A DNA stretch of 64,000 nucleotides. Source: Trichobilharzia regenti. Taxonomy: Eukaryota > Platyhelminthes > Trematoda > Strigeidida > Schistosomatidae. The notes under the pieces were generated by a model. It was given only the letters and a program-made list of their open reading frames with translations. It searched no databases and was not told where the DNA came from. How positions within the stretch are numbered: the stretch's first letter is position 1; each line of letters opens with the position of its first letter. Below are positions 11,345 to 22,625 of the stretch, piece after piece. The stretch is from the NCBI GenBank assembly GCA_944472135.2, contig OX235265.1:41389459-41453458 (forward strand), read 5' to 3'. The translations under genes were made by a program, and so were the position numbers.

Positions 11345-11566
11345 CAGGATTTCATCATGAGCTGACATTAGTTAGAGAACCATTGGAAAACCAACAGGGA
11401 GTACTGGTCGCCTGTTTCATCCTAGTTTGGCACTCTTCATCAGTACGCACCCACCGACAGGGTTAGAACCCAGGACCTTCAGGTTACATGGTGAGCTCGT
11501 ATACCATCAAGTCACAGGGACCCGATCCAATGGCCCATGAATTCTAACTTCTGACAATTCGCTCAC
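11345..11566 (-). mobile_element. Hammerhead SINE family B, left half of head-to-head pair
   Basis: The minus-strand copy keeps the tRNA-like head (A-box region near 11500-11520, B-box GGTTCTAACCC) and the hammerhead-like segment at about 11400-11450. The core there is changed from CTGAAGA to ATGAAGA. It is 5'-truncated and joined head-to-head with the plus copy beginning at 11567. The arms 11345-11560 and 11707-11922 pair with a constant coordinate sum of 23267 at two checked blocks. Confidence 0.8.
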
Positions 11567-11925
11567 TAGCGACTTGCCCTATTTAGGTAGGTAGTTACCT
11601 GGGGTTCATGTGGGAAGTCGTGACCAGTAGTGGGCAGCAGATCGGGTATGAGGATAAATGCTCGCCGAAGACATTGGCTAGCGGTTGCGCCATATCGTGA
11701 ATTGGCAGAAGTTGAAATTCATAGGCTGGCCATTGGATCGGGTCCCAGTGGCTTAATGGTATACGAGCTCTCTAGTCTTTTAACCAGAAGGTCCTGGGTT
11801 CGAACTCCAGTGAGTGCATACTGATGAAGAGTCCCAAACTGGGCTGATGACGCAGTTGTCCAGCACTCCCTGTTGGTTTTCCAATGGTTTTCTAACCAAT
11901 GTCAGCTCATGATGAAATCGTGTAG
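11567..11925 (+). mobile_element. Hammerhead SINE family B, right half of head-to-head pair
   Basis: This is one of the longest copies. A 5' unit (GAAGTCGTGACCAGTAG..., 11608-11660) precedes the tRNA-like part. The A-box-like region is TGGCTTAATGGTATACGAGC (11748-11767) and the B-box is GGGTTCGAACTCC (11796-11808). A hammerhead-like segment follows at 11817-11870 with stem I GCATACTG, a degenerate core and no intact GAAA. The 3' end carries GATGTCAGCTCATGATGAAA-like sequence shared by all family members. Confidence 0.85.
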
Positions 11926-11941
11926 CCAATCAACCAAATCC

Positions 11942-12172
11942 CTACAAACCAATACATGAATATAGACGACATTTGGTTAAAACGACAATTATAAAATCTT
12001 CCGGAGTACATTTTTGTGAACAACGGACACCACTTGCGAACATCATCTCATATTTTGGTATCGGCTGCCATAGGGGATAATCCTTCTTTTCATGTTTATT
12101 AGAAACATGCGAATAAGCATGTTGTAGATGTTTTAAATACTCTCCATAGTAAACAATTCTATTAGAGATCAT
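11942..12172 (-). other. 76-codon open frame of unknown nature
   Basis: The translated sequence has balanced composition and includes 'KHEKKDYPLWQPIPKYEMMF', and the frame is less A+T-rich than its flanks. I do not recognise it. It could be a fragment of an unidentified retroposon or an exon; no convincing splice sites bound it. Confidence 0.2.
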
Positions 12173-12830
12173 ACCTTACTAGATTTAAATAAGCAGAATA
12201 AGAGAGATCATATGCAGTATGTTGATGGATGTTTTCGGTAGCCCAAGTTTCATGCAGGCCGCCGAATATTCATTATCCATTAACAGCTTCTTTCTTTTTT
12301 TTTTTCTCAAAATCAGAAGCTGATCTACTCCATCTACAAGAATCAGAATGCAGTGATTGGGTTACATTTAAATATCCTACATAATAGTATGTTGAATAGC
12401 CGAATAGGAGAGATAGAAGCTTGAAAATGTAAACGCCAGTCTATGGGGAAAATATCAGAAGTGAAAAAAATTGAACATGATTTAATGGCAAGTAATTACA
12501 TAACAGCTGTGAAAACAATAAAATTTGTAGTTTTACTAAAAATTGATCATTTAAAATATATATGCCAAGCTGGACAAAAATTTATCTCATGGAATGCTTA
12601 AAAACTCGGATGTAATAAGGTCTAAGTTTACATTCTACATTCTAAAGTTGATATTGGACATAGAGATATCATATACATTTCGATCACAGGAATGAAACAT
12701 CTATGAAAACCACATATCAAATGTGATGTAATAAGATGATTGATTGACTTGAATTGTTAACAATAAACAGTAGTATCAAGGATTCAAACATGAAATGCAT
12801 AATCATCTTTAGATTTAGGGTTTTGCAGGA
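12173..12830. other. No gene seen; short repeat at 12236
   Basis: The segment CGGTAGCCCAAGTTTCATGC at 12236-12255 resembles the 3' part of the composite SINE at 37975-38132 (GGTAGCCCAAATTTTGCAGG). Otherwise it is A+T-rich and unassigned. Confidence 0.4.
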
Positions 12831-13115
12831 ATCGACTTCGTCACGAACCAACATATCAAGGTGAATTCGATGGTCATAGAAGGCATTGGTTAAAGGTGAC
12901 TGTATGTCATGAATTTACAAAGTTAGAATTCACAGGTCACTGATTTCGAGCCCATGTGGATGCATTGGCTCGGTCCCCTAGCCTGAGGATTCTATCCTTA
13001 GTAGGCTTGTGAGTTCGCGCTATTAAAGAGTCTCAAACTAGAATAAGACAGGGCTCCATGGTTTTTCAGTGATCTCTAATTGATGTTGGTTCACGACGAA
13101 ATCTACATTGAAAAT
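12831..13115 (+). mobile_element. SINE family B, diverged copy
   Basis: The alignment to family B is clear through 'GTCATGAATTTACAAAGTTA', a degraded tRNA-like head and a segment AGAGTCTCAAACTAGAATAA. The hammerhead core and pol III boxes are degenerate. It ends with the family tail TCACGACGAAAT near 13100. Confidence 0.65.
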
Positions 13116-13132
13116 ACATACTGAATACAATC

Positions 13133-13425
13133 CATTATTATTATTATTATTATTGTATCCTTTAGTTCCTAGAGGAACATAGGGCTTCAGCTGCGCACCT
13201 CCATTGCCTTCGGTTTTCTGACAACTTTTTCACCCTGCTCCAGGTCTGTCCACATGCTTTCATCTCCTCCTTGCATGATCTCCTTCAAGTCACCCTTGGA
13301 CGACCAACTCGCCGCCTCCCTTTCGAGTGCCACTCGAGGGCTTGTCTAGTGATGTCACTTGATGGTTTCCTAAGCGTATGGCCAATCCACCTCCATTTCT
13401 TTCTGCCTATTTGTTTCACAATCCA
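13133..13425 (-). mobile_element. RTE-type LINE 3' end
   Basis: The minus-strand 3' terminus begins at the (ATT)n tail (13134-13156). It is followed by the conserved end TAGTTCCTAGAGGAACATAG (13165-13184) and the coding remnant for the C-terminal RT tail ('RWIGHTLRKPS'-like near 13360-13400). The copy is 5'-truncated at about 13425. Confidence 0.8.
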
Positions 13426-14560
13426 TAGTTTATAAAAATTAGTGATACAAACTAAGAAAGCGCACAGTGTTTACGGTTTTAGTTATCTTTCTTGTTTATA
13501 TTCAAATGACATAAATACACTTTCGTAGAAGTTAGTGATGAACAAAATCTGACTCCTTACATAAACCTGTCTATAGGCTAACTTTTTTACGAGAAATCGA
13601 CTCAGAAAAAAAGTAGATAAAAGTCCTTTTGCGTTAACTGATGCAGATCGTAGGCGTGAACATGCACATATTTCTCCGTTTCCGCTGATAGCTACAACAA
13701 CTTATCTACTAATGTAGCCATGTCAAAGATAAGGTTTTTCTTTGTAGATTAACAACTTTTCATATAGTTAAAATAACATTTCATAAGGTTTATACAACCT
13801 TCGCATTTCTCCTTTTAGCCAAATCTTATGGTAAAAAAATTTATTTCAATTTGTATCACCTTAACTTCTATTAAAGGGCTGTTCATCTGTTTTATTATCC
13901 GAATATATAAACACGAAAGGGAATTGAAGTCGGCGACATCACGTGTACTGTTTCCTTCTTCTATTTTGTTATATGATTTATTATTTAAAAGTAAACAATG
14001 AATTAAATGACATCTTTATCACGGCCAACTTATCCAAATTCACTTTTCTGCAAATACAGGATAAGCTGTGTTCCAATACAATCCGAATGTCATCCCATCG
14101 GTAATTACTGTATATTAAAGTAAATGACTATGCAACTTACTTTTCTCAAACAGTACACCTGTCATTGTGGTTATCAAGTTTATTAAATAAAAGGCTTGAT
14201 TAGTAAAAAATTTCTTTCAATAGATAGTGGTAGCGTTTCTCTAATTTTAAAGTCAGATTTAGCCATCAATTCAATGGGAATCAAATAAATGCAACGGGTT
14301 CACTTAGTCGAATAACTAAATATTCTTGGATTTCTCATTCATAAATATCCAAAAATAGGCATCTGTGTGTAAAGGATGTAATGTAAATTATACTCATCGA
14401 TTACTTTCTCCATGTATTGGCCCACCAAATAAAGCTTAATCAATGAAAGGCATTACTTTAATTAGTATTCATTAAGGTTCCTAGGGAAGGTAAAACGTTT
14501 AGATATTGTCAAACTTGAAAGTAAGTTCGTTCACTATAAATAAAAAGGTTTTTGTATTTC
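13426..14560. other. A+T-rich stretch, no gene seen
   Basis: No open frame, RNA gene or repeat family was recognised. Confidence 0.5.
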
Positions 14561-14564
14561 CCAG

Positions 14565-15300
14565 TGAATAAAAAACAAAACGATATTGTTTTTACTGACG
14601 TTTCGCTACTTAAAGTATTATTAAACCGGAATTTACAAAATCTCAGGATATATACAACAAAGAGTTAAGGGGTGAGAAGATAGACTTAGGTCAACTTAAA
14701 AGGACATATTGAAAGTCAAAATAACAATGAAGATCACTAAACTAAATAACAAAGGTAACAGTATATCTCTTATTATATCAAAATAAAGTTTACTAACTTG
14801 ATCATCGTTCGTCTGTCTGGGGTCATTTTTCGTTGTCAAGTTGGTCAATTGGTAAAGATAATAATATCAAGTGTAGATTGTCGGATTTGATCAGTGTATA
14901 AAATTATAAAAGTAATGTGTGTTTATGTAGTCAACTTGCGTATCACATTCGTGTTGATTTTGTCACTTCATGGGGGAGGGAGATGTTGTAACCAGGTCAG
15001 ATTCTGTTTTAGTCCATCATTCCTATTCAGACAATTTGGATTCCACTTGATATGAAGTGCTTCTGATATTAGACGTTCTTTGTGATTTCTGAAGTTTTTC
15101 TGGATTATTTCAATATTGTCAAAATCAATTTTGTGACCTGATTCTATAGCGTGTAGACCTATGGCTGATGATTTTTCAAGTTTTTGTAGTTTAACCGGAT
15201 TTCTCGATGGTCGAACACATACTCTACGGTGTTCACTTCTTCTGATTTTGATTTCGCGAGATGTTTGTTCGATGTAGATCGCATCACATTTCAAGCATTT
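14565..15300 (-). pseudogene. PLE GIY-YIG endonuclease and 3' end
   Basis: The frame 14968-15294 encodes 'CDAIYIEQTSREIKIRRSEH' (GIY-YIG nuclease; the usual Gly of YIGQTSR is Glu). It continues with 'KSSAIGLHAIESGHKIDFDN' and 'RLISEALHIKWNPNCLNRND'. The catalytic Arg and the conserved His are present, but the Gly-to-Glu change and a stop just upstream suggest inactivity. The 3' part to 14565 ends with TTTTTACTGACGTTTCG, matching the terminal signature of other PLE copies in the window. The matching RT part lies at 15301-15985. Confidence 0.82.
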
Positions 15301-15985
15301 TATTTTATAGACAATTAGATAGAGAATCTTCCGAGATTTGGTCTTTTATATGGACAAGGTTACTTTGAAGTGTATCTGATGTTTTGAAGAAAACTCTTAC
15401 GTCGGGCTGATTGAGTACTCTTCTGATATCGTCTGACGTCTCTGCTCTATATGGAATGACGACTATTGATGTCCATATTTTCGGAATGCGTTTTCAGCCA
15501 TACTTAATGTCTGCGTTGGTTTTGTTGACGAAGTTTTTTGGGTAATTGTTTTGCTTGAGAGTTTCAATAATTTTTAATATTTCTTTTTCTTGCTCATCCG
15601 TTATCAGATAGTTTGCTCGTCTAAGAAGACTTAAAACAACTGAAATCTTTGCGCTGATGGGGTTTGATGATTTGAAGTCTAGATATTTATTGGAGTGGGT
15701 TTTCTTCCTGAATATGGATATACTAAAATGTCCGTTTTCCTTTCTCTTAACTAAGCAATCTAGAAATGGTAGTTCACCGACATCTGATTGTGCTTCCAAA
15801 GTGAACTGGATTCTTGGAGATACACAGTTTATTTTTTTCAGGAGTGAATTGTGTAGATCTCGTTTTAGTACTACAAAAGTATCATCCACAGATCTTAACC
15901 GTATTTTAGGAGTGAATATGCTTGAAAAGATGTTATTTTCGAATTTATTCATGAAAAGGTTGGCAACTATTGGGGAGTAGGATGG
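15301..15985 (-). pseudogene. PLE reverse transcriptase C-terminal part
   Basis: The frame 15494-15952 starts shortly before the RT active site, read here as RSVDDTFVVL (the first position of YxDD is changed to S; both Asp are kept). It continues through 'GELPFLDCLVKRKENGHFSI', 'HSNKYLDFKSSNPISAKI' and 'LKQNNYPKNFVNK', the order seen in PLE RT thumb regions. A frame change at about 15494 and stops near 15330 separate it from the nuclease. The copy is 5'-truncated near 15985, so the RT fingers are absent. Confidence 0.85.
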
Positions 15986-16574
15986 TTATACTTTCAAATA
16001 AAGTAGCTTTGAGGTTTTAACACAGTCCTATTGTGACTGAGAACGAAGATCATCACATTTAATTTTGTTTCTTCAAACATTTAGTAATCTCTCGCAGTGG
16101 GAAGACACTGTCTCACCTCGCAGTAAGCTATATCAAAGTGATCACAGACACAATAAATTACTCTAAAGTAATACTGATGGGAAATATATACTTTCTGAAC
16201 ACCTGCTTTGACAATGACCAGGAATCGGTCAGTGTAAATAGATACTATTTCTAAGTGAGCACAGAAAACAAGCAACCTGAAAGCATCTATATTTTAACTT
16301 AAAAACGTGAACAAGCATTTTCATAGGGTTTCACCAATAATTTGAAAAATTAAATTCTCACTTACATTTGTATTGAATGCAGTCTAGTTTATGTCCCACT
16401 ATTTTACTGCACTATTTTACAAATCCCAACATCATATTTAAATTACCGTAGAATATTTAGTTTTCCATACTTTCAGAATAATCATACATTGAATAGTGTT
16501 TAGAGATTTCTTGGTTCTTACCCATAAAAAAAGATACTGAAGTATTGGTTGGTAGAGATTTGATTGATTGGTTA
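15986..16574. other. No gene seen
   Basis: A+T-rich DNA between a truncated PLE and a SINE pair; nothing recognised. Confidence 0.5.
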
Positions 16575-16880
16575 CAGGATTTAATAATGAGCTGACATCA
16601 GTTGGAGACCCACTAGAAAGCCTGGGAGTACTAGCCAGCTTTTTCATCCTAGTTTGGGACTCTTCATGAGTACACCCCCCCCACCAGGGTTCGAACCCAG
16701 GACCTTCCGGTTACAAGCGAGATCGTAAACCATTAAGCCACAGGGAAACGATCCAATGGCCAGCTTATGAATTCCAACTTCTGCCAATTTCTGATATAGC
16801 TCGACCAATAGGCAATGTCATTGGTGAGTATTTGTATTCACTCCCGACCTGCTGTACTCTACTGGCCACAACTTCCCAGT
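16575..16880 (-). mobile_element. SINE family B, left half of head-to-head pair
   Basis: The minus-strand copy has a good B-box (GGGTTCGAACCCTGG at 16687-16701), the tRNA-like head near 16700-16745, and a hammerhead-like segment at 16627-16675. There stem I GTACTC/TAGTAC and a GAAA are kept, but the core reads ATGAAGA. It meets the plus copy head-to-head near 16880. Confidence 0.8.
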
Positions 16881-17128
16881 GGCTAGTAGTCGCGCTATTT
16901 TGTGAAGTGGAAGAAGCTGGAATTCATGGGCTGGTCACTGAATCAGGTCTCAGTGCCTGAATGGTCTACGAGCTGGCCTTGTGAGCGAAAGGTCCTGGGT
17001 TCGAATCCCGCTGGGTCTGTACTAGTGAAGAGTTTCAAACAAGGACAAAAAAGCTGTCTAGTACTCCCTGTTGGTTTTCTAGTGGTTCTCTAACTGATGT
17101 CATCTCGTGATGAAATCCTGTATCAAGA
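16881..17128 (+). mobile_element. SINE family B, right half of head-to-head pair
   Basis: The plus copy has an A-box-like region around 16955-16975 and a B-box GGGTTCGAATCCC (16998-17010). The hammerhead segment at 17018-17070 is degraded (core AGTGAAGA, no GAAA). It is the mirror partner of 16575-16880. Confidence 0.8.
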
Positions 17129-19532
17129 AGTTACTATTAGGATGTTAGCAGTGTGTACTTGTGTTATATGCAAACAGTAAGTTTAATTTTTGGCTTAGTA
17201 TCTCTAAATGCTTAACTAGCTCTTTTTCACCCTGTTCTCAGAGAAGTACTTCAATAGGCCATTCTATGTGTAGATGTGAGATGTAGAGCTCATACTCGCA
17301 CATATTTGCTGTGTGTATAGAAAACAAAATTTCATTCGAAATAGGTTTTTGGAGATTTCTATCCTTGTAGCGGTACAATCTGTTTCATACATTTTTCGTC
17401 TACAAGTTTAAACGGTGGGCGCAAATATTAACTTAAGCACATCGGCTTAGTTTCTTTTGTTGGTTTGTCGATTTCCCTCTTACATCATATCATTATTGTC
17501 AGCTTTGTTTCAATTCATCGTTTGATCATATCTTAACATCAGAAATCATCTTATCGTTTAGGCGATCTCATGCTCAAGCTTGCTTAGAATTTTGTTTCTT
17601 CGCCTCTTTACCCTATATCATGCATGTGGTTATTTAGCTGACAGAATAAAGCATGTTAAAAAGCCATTTACACACAGGATTATGAGTAAACATGAATTCA
17701 GATACATTTATCGTAGTTTCAGTATATCCCTTTTACATTCCTTTGCGTTTCGAGTCGGACATACGACTTCAAGTTATAATTTTTCAGTAGCCATCGTGTT
17801 GTTTTTACCAAGTGATGTTGGTTGCCTCATGTCTTTTCTTCCATTTTCCGGGTGCGTCGACCGCGAATCAAACCCGGATTATTTTCTCAGATTCGAGCGT
17901 TTCACTCCTAAACCACCGATGCAGTGCTTAGCTCTAGGCCTCGCCAAGACATTCATAACATGCAAGTACAACAGCAGGTAACTAAGGCTAAAATATCTTT
18001 TACTATCATGCTATTTTTTGCATCGTTTAACTATATAGTCCTTTGATTTTATTTCAGTTTTTTTATGTCACATTGAATGCGTATAATATATATAATAAGA
18101 AGGTACATCTATAAGGAACGAGACCCCACCTAAAACATATTTTTACTGACAACCTAAGTGAGTGTATTTAGCATGCTGTGAGTGTGTTACATTTTTGAAA
18201 CTTTATTTCACATATTTGATGTTTAACTCACTACTTAAAATAAACGCTTTTATAAAATTGTGCATTCTGAGACTGGGTAAACTTCAAATCTGCTAAAGCT
18301 TTTCAAATCCAAATACACATGTGTTGTGAGTTATCAAAAAATCGATTTTAGGAGAAAAAAGATGACTGGTCTACTCATACTTTATTTTCATTCAATTATT
18401 TTATATTAGGAGAATACTATGTGAATACTTCAGTTTTCTTTTATCATGTGTAACGTGAAGGTATGAAAAGTTATGAAGATTAACGTTTAGATATGGAAAT
18501 TATCAAATGTTCCCTTAGCACAACAACATAATATACTTCAATATCGCCTTTACAATAACAAACCACTCATGCATGGCTATAAATAAATTTCAATATTTCC
18601 ATAGTAGAAATGATGGATTAGGAGAGCAATGCAGACATTCATAAACACTACTTGATAATTTCAGTGTTTCTATTCTTTGTAATTCTACTGCATACTTCGT
18701 AATATTGAACAACACATTCTCTTGTAGTCAGGTGATATTTTAATTCTATGGGGTTTAACAGTCTTTAGATAAGGGACAACTCTTTGACATTTGAATAGCA
18801 AAACAGTATGATTCATCAAATATCAGTCTCTCTGCATGAAGATGAATGCTTCTGTATTGATTAAAAGTGAAGAATCATTCTTTTTTTAATGTCACTGCTA
18901 ACAATAAGTATTCAACAGGCATTTTATTATATCTTCGCTGAATAGCTAATATGAATTCATACATAACGCATGAATAATCTATTCACTGGTAGTAATTATA
19001 ATATTCCACGCCTGGTTGTATGTAATACTTGAATTCAATTTTACTGGTAGGCTGTTATAAGCGTATCTCATCATTTTTGTTGTACAGTATCTTTAGTTTT
19101 TGGTATGCACTTTAGGAAACTTTTTTGAATTTACGCATCTTCGTTAATGTTTATTAGCCTTTAATGTAATAACTACAATTAGCAATACAACCCGTCAGTT
19201 AGACTAGATGAATGTAACATCTCTTCTTGCTTCTGTTTTGCCAATCTGATTTTTTCAACCATAAGTATTTTTGAAAAAAAACATTTAAAATAAACATTAT
19301 GATAAATGACTTAGGTGACTTTTATATTTATTTTATTAGCTTCAAAACGTTTTGGATTTAAACCAGACATCCTGTACACGCAACAAAGTTAATGTTGCAT
19401 TTTGAAATTGACTTTAGTAAGTACAAGTTCATAAATGACGAATTCATATTTGCAAGAAATGCGAGAAAATGCTCATTAGAAAATTTTCAAAAAATTGGTT
19501 TCTGAAAAAAGAATATGCTCTTCGACACTTTC
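17129..19532. other. A+T-rich stretch, no gene seen
   Basis: A degenerate tRNA-like SINE head may lie at about 17845-17925 (minus strand, GCATCGGTGGTTTAGGAGTG and a TTTGATTCGCG B-box-like part). A 133-codon frame at 17580-17981 overlaps it and is not considered real. Confidence 0.4.
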
Positions 19533-19994
19533 ATCATCAGATTCTACAGTTATATAAACATAATAGTAAATGAACTAGTGCTATTTGCAACATTATTGTT
19601 GTTTAAATAACATAGACTCATTTATAATATCAATGAATTACACTTTGATGGCATCAACATAAAAAATACACTGAACATCATAAAAATAATAATACAATGC
19701 ATGAATTTACAGTCTCAACTGAAGGTCGACCAGGGGAGTAGTAGTGGCTGGTTCGAATTACTTCTTCTGCTGCACACAGAGCACCGGTTGTTTCAGACGA
19801 ATCGCGACTGCTTCTGCTGTTTGGAACATGTGGTACCTGGATGATTTTGGAAATTTATTTAGTACCTAATAGATGATGGGGAAGGATTTTCCACTACTGG
19901 CTAGCTTTATGACCGGTTTGAACCAGGTGGTCTGATGTCGAACTGTTGATGGCGTTGAAAACATCTTTATTTAGCCACAGTGGTAGATGTTCCT
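19533..19994 (-). repeat. Left arm of large palindrome (PLE 3' end, inverted)
   Basis: This arm is the reverse complement of 20484-20945. Paired coordinates sum to 40478 at blocks spread over the arm, so there are no indels between about 19533 and 19968, and I saw essentially no mismatches there. The content is the 3' part of a PLE nuclease gene and its 3' UTR, in minus orientation. Confidence 0.95.
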
Positions 19995-20483
19995 GAGCGA
20001 TCACGTGAAATCTATTTGTATACATAAAAGCTTCTTGTTTACAAATAGTGAGTAGTCCTTTTCAACTTTTTAGTCATATGTTTTCTAATGCATTTGTCTG
20101 GATATCTATTTTCAACCATGGTACCATACGCATGACTACATATAGCTATACATACAATATTATCAGGAAACATATGACTAAGAAAGTTGATAAGGACTAC
20201 TCACTATTCATAAACAAGGAGTCTTTATACATACAACTGCGGTTCACCGGCGATATACCTACCGAAATAATTACCAAGTTACGAAAATCAGTTGAAAGAA
20301 CTTTTAATGCTACCAAACTACAAGTCTTACTTTCTACACGACCGATGATGATTCCCTAAAAGAAAGATCAAGTACCTAGACTAGACTAACCACTTCTAAT
20401 TGTATCGACCGATTCAACTGAGTTTGCAGTTGAGCGAGTTATATTGGCCGTTGCTCTAGGAACCTGATTTTCCAGACTCAATT
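19995..20483 (+). mobile_element. Palindrome spacer with PLE nuclease upstream part
   Basis: The frame 20048-20359 ends with 'IYRQ-like' PLE sequence: 'ITKLRKSVERTFNATKLQVL' followed by 'STRPMMIP', the segment that precedes the GIY-YIG domain in related elements. After the stop, broken frames near 20395-20460 read CIDRF and SYIGRCSR, matching a GIY-YIG start. A second, shorter inverted pair lies inside the spacer: 20033-20085 against 20168-20223 (shared block AGTCATATGTTT). Confidence 0.65.
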
Positions 20484-20945
20484 GAGAACATCTACCACTC
20501 AGGCTAAATAAAAATGTTTTCAACGCCATCAACAGTTCGACATCAGACCACCTGGTTCAAACCGGTCATAAAGCTAGCCAGTAGTGGAAAATCCTTCCCC
20601 ATCATCTATTAGGTACTAAATAAATTTCCAAAATCATCCAGGTACCACATGTTCCAAACAGCAGAAGCAGTCGCGATTCGTCTGAAACAACCGGTGCTCT
20701 GTGTGCAGCAGAAGAAGTAATTCGAACCAGCCACTACTACTCCCCTGGTCGACCTTCAGTTGAGACTGTAAATTCATGCATTGTATTATTATTTTTATGA
20801 TGTTCAGTGTATTTTTTATGTTGATGCCATCAAAGTGTAATTCATTGATATTATAAATGAGTCTATGTTATTTAAACAACAATAATGTTGCAAATAGCAC
20901 TAGTTCATTTACTATTATGTTTATATAACTGTAGAATCTGATGAT
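20484..20945 (+). repeat. Right arm of large palindrome (PLE 3' end)
   Basis: The plus-strand arm continues the PLE coding remnant, including 'HLVQTGHKAS' and a 'EAVAIRLKQPVLCVQQKK' segment in different frames, and then 3' UTR. The outer end carries CTGATGATGAAG followed within 10 bases by TCGAAAA, which resembles half of a hammerhead core. Beyond 20945 the two arms diverge. Confidence 0.93.
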
Positions 20946-21582
20946 GAAGTTATCGAAAAAAATATTTTCTGTTCAGTTAACATTCTCTTTAAAAAATGTG
21001 TGAAGAGTTATATTCCATAAAATTTCTTAGGAAAATATACATTTCCCATAAGACGGTTTCCAGAAGTCAATTAGCGCAAACATCCTGAAAATTATTCTAC
21101 TTTCTTTTGACAAAACTGTTGTTAATCAAGAGATGTTTTTTATCTGTTGTTCACGCAGAAATGCCGAAGTCCTCCTAATGACTATGTCGGTTTCATTTAT
21201 AGGAGTTATTTCCAGTTTAATGTTGGTTACTTTTGATGAAAAAAAAAGCCGCATCTATCGATAAATGTCACTTTTGACAATGATTACTGAAAATATACCA
21301 AAAGAGGATAAATTATGTGATGATATTAGTCAGCAATTGCATTTTGGTTGCAACACTGCTAGTTCTGACCAACCTTAAATTTTAGGGTGCTCATCATCCA
21401 GGTCGGTAGTAAGGTGCAATTTTTACCTCAACTCAGCGAACATTCAGATTACTCATCAAATAACCTAAGATCAACGATTTACAATTAAGATTCTAATGAT
21501 GAACGAACCGTGAGATTTGTTTCTTTCGTAAAAGCAGAAAAGATGGCCCTCCTGTCATCTTCCAAAACAATGGAAGACCTTG
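20946..21582. other. No gene seen
   Basis: A+T-rich DNA between two inverted PLE structures. A segment at 21550-21582 (CATCTTCCAAAACAATGGAA) resembles 22592-22613, the outer edge of the neighbouring inverted PLE. Confidence 0.4.
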
Positions 21583-22045
21583 ATATAAGAATAAAACTTG
21601 TGCACTGTGGTAGAGTGTAATCCCATTATGGGTAAATTTTGTTTTGATAAAGTCTCACAGTGTTATACAGTAATGTTTACTGATGACGTTTCGAGCACAA
21701 TTTATTGCTCGTAATCATATCAAGGTAACTTCATTTATTGATTTCCATTATTTTTCACTTGATTTGATTTGTAACAGTATTTTCCATATTTCAGGTATGA
21801 GTGATGAATCATTTCTATTGGATGTGTTGGGTGTAGACTCGATGAACAAGGATTCAGTAATCAACCTCTCTCTCCACCTACCTAGATTACTTTTTAGAAT
21901 TTTATCCCTCACCCACCCTATTGTGTGGTTGTGTGTTAGCGCATGCATTGCAATTGCTGAGCTTTTTTCTAAATTACTTATCTTCTCGGGGTAGGCAGGC
22001 TTAGTTAAGTGTTTAACAAACTGAGCAATAGCACTAAGTAGCACA
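21583..22045 (-). pseudogene. PLE nuclease C-terminal part, left half of inverted pair
   Basis: The minus-strand frame 21748-22044 encodes the GIY-YIG C-terminal region ('NLEKSSAIAMHALTHNHTIG', 'RWRERLITESLFIESTPNTS'). It is followed by 3' UTR and the terminal signature TTTACTGATGACGTTTCG near 21678-21695. At 22045 it abuts a plus-strand copy of the same element that starts further upstream in the gene. The protein is a fragment. Confidence 0.85.
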
Positions 22046-22625
22046 AAAAAGACCTAAATGATGAAATAAAACAGATAGAAGAGACGTTGGTGTTAAATAA
22101 CTATCCTTTAAAATTCATTAGGGAAATCGAAAAAGACCAAAAGCATAATAAAAATAATTGTGAAACTAGTATAGATCACATAAATAAGAGAAAATCTAAG
22201 TCATCTATTGTTATACCATCTGAGGGGACATCTGAGATCCTCCCTACGTAGGATTCTTAATAAGGCAGGAATTAGGGTGGCATTCAGACCTACAAATTCA
22301 CTCAGGTAGGGACAAGCTCTGTAGGTTAAAGGACCCTGTCGGCTGACCCAATGAGACAAAATAATATTATTTACAAAATACCATGCAATGACTGTGAGGT
22401 CAACTACATAGGTCAAACTAGTAGGTCAGTGGTAGTCAGATTATCGGAACATAAGAATTTAACTAAGGTAAGAATGGTTGACCCCGAGAAGATAAGTAAT
22501 TTAGAAAAAAGCTCAGCAATTGCACTACATGCATTAACACACAACCACACAATAGGATGGGGGAGGGATAAAATTCTAAAAAGTAATCTTTTCGCCATCC
22601 AAAACACTGGAAGACCGTCATGATG
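22046..22625 (+). pseudogene. PLE RT-thumb to nuclease part, right half of inverted pair
   Basis: The plus strand begins with 'LVLNNYPLKFIREIEKDQK' (RT thumb), 'KSSIVIPSEGTSEIL' (linker), then a frameshift and the nuclease frame 22351-22623. That frame reads 'NIIYKIPCNDCEVNYIGQTS' with an intact YIGQTSR motif and 'NLEKSSAIALHALTHNHTIG'. It ends abruptly at 22590, earlier than the minus copy. The two copies share about 40 codons that can be compared directly. Confidence 0.85.

Noticed and set aside
17580..17981. 133-codon frame
   Set aside because: Its second half runs through a tRNA-like SINE remnant and the first half has no recognisable features.
21670..21715. CTGATGACGTTTCG plus hairpin, read as a hammerhead
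   Set aside because: There is no GAAA after the hairpin on the plus strand, and on the minus strand GAAAC lacks a proper CTGANGA core, so the fold fails here. The signature is better used as a PLE end marker.
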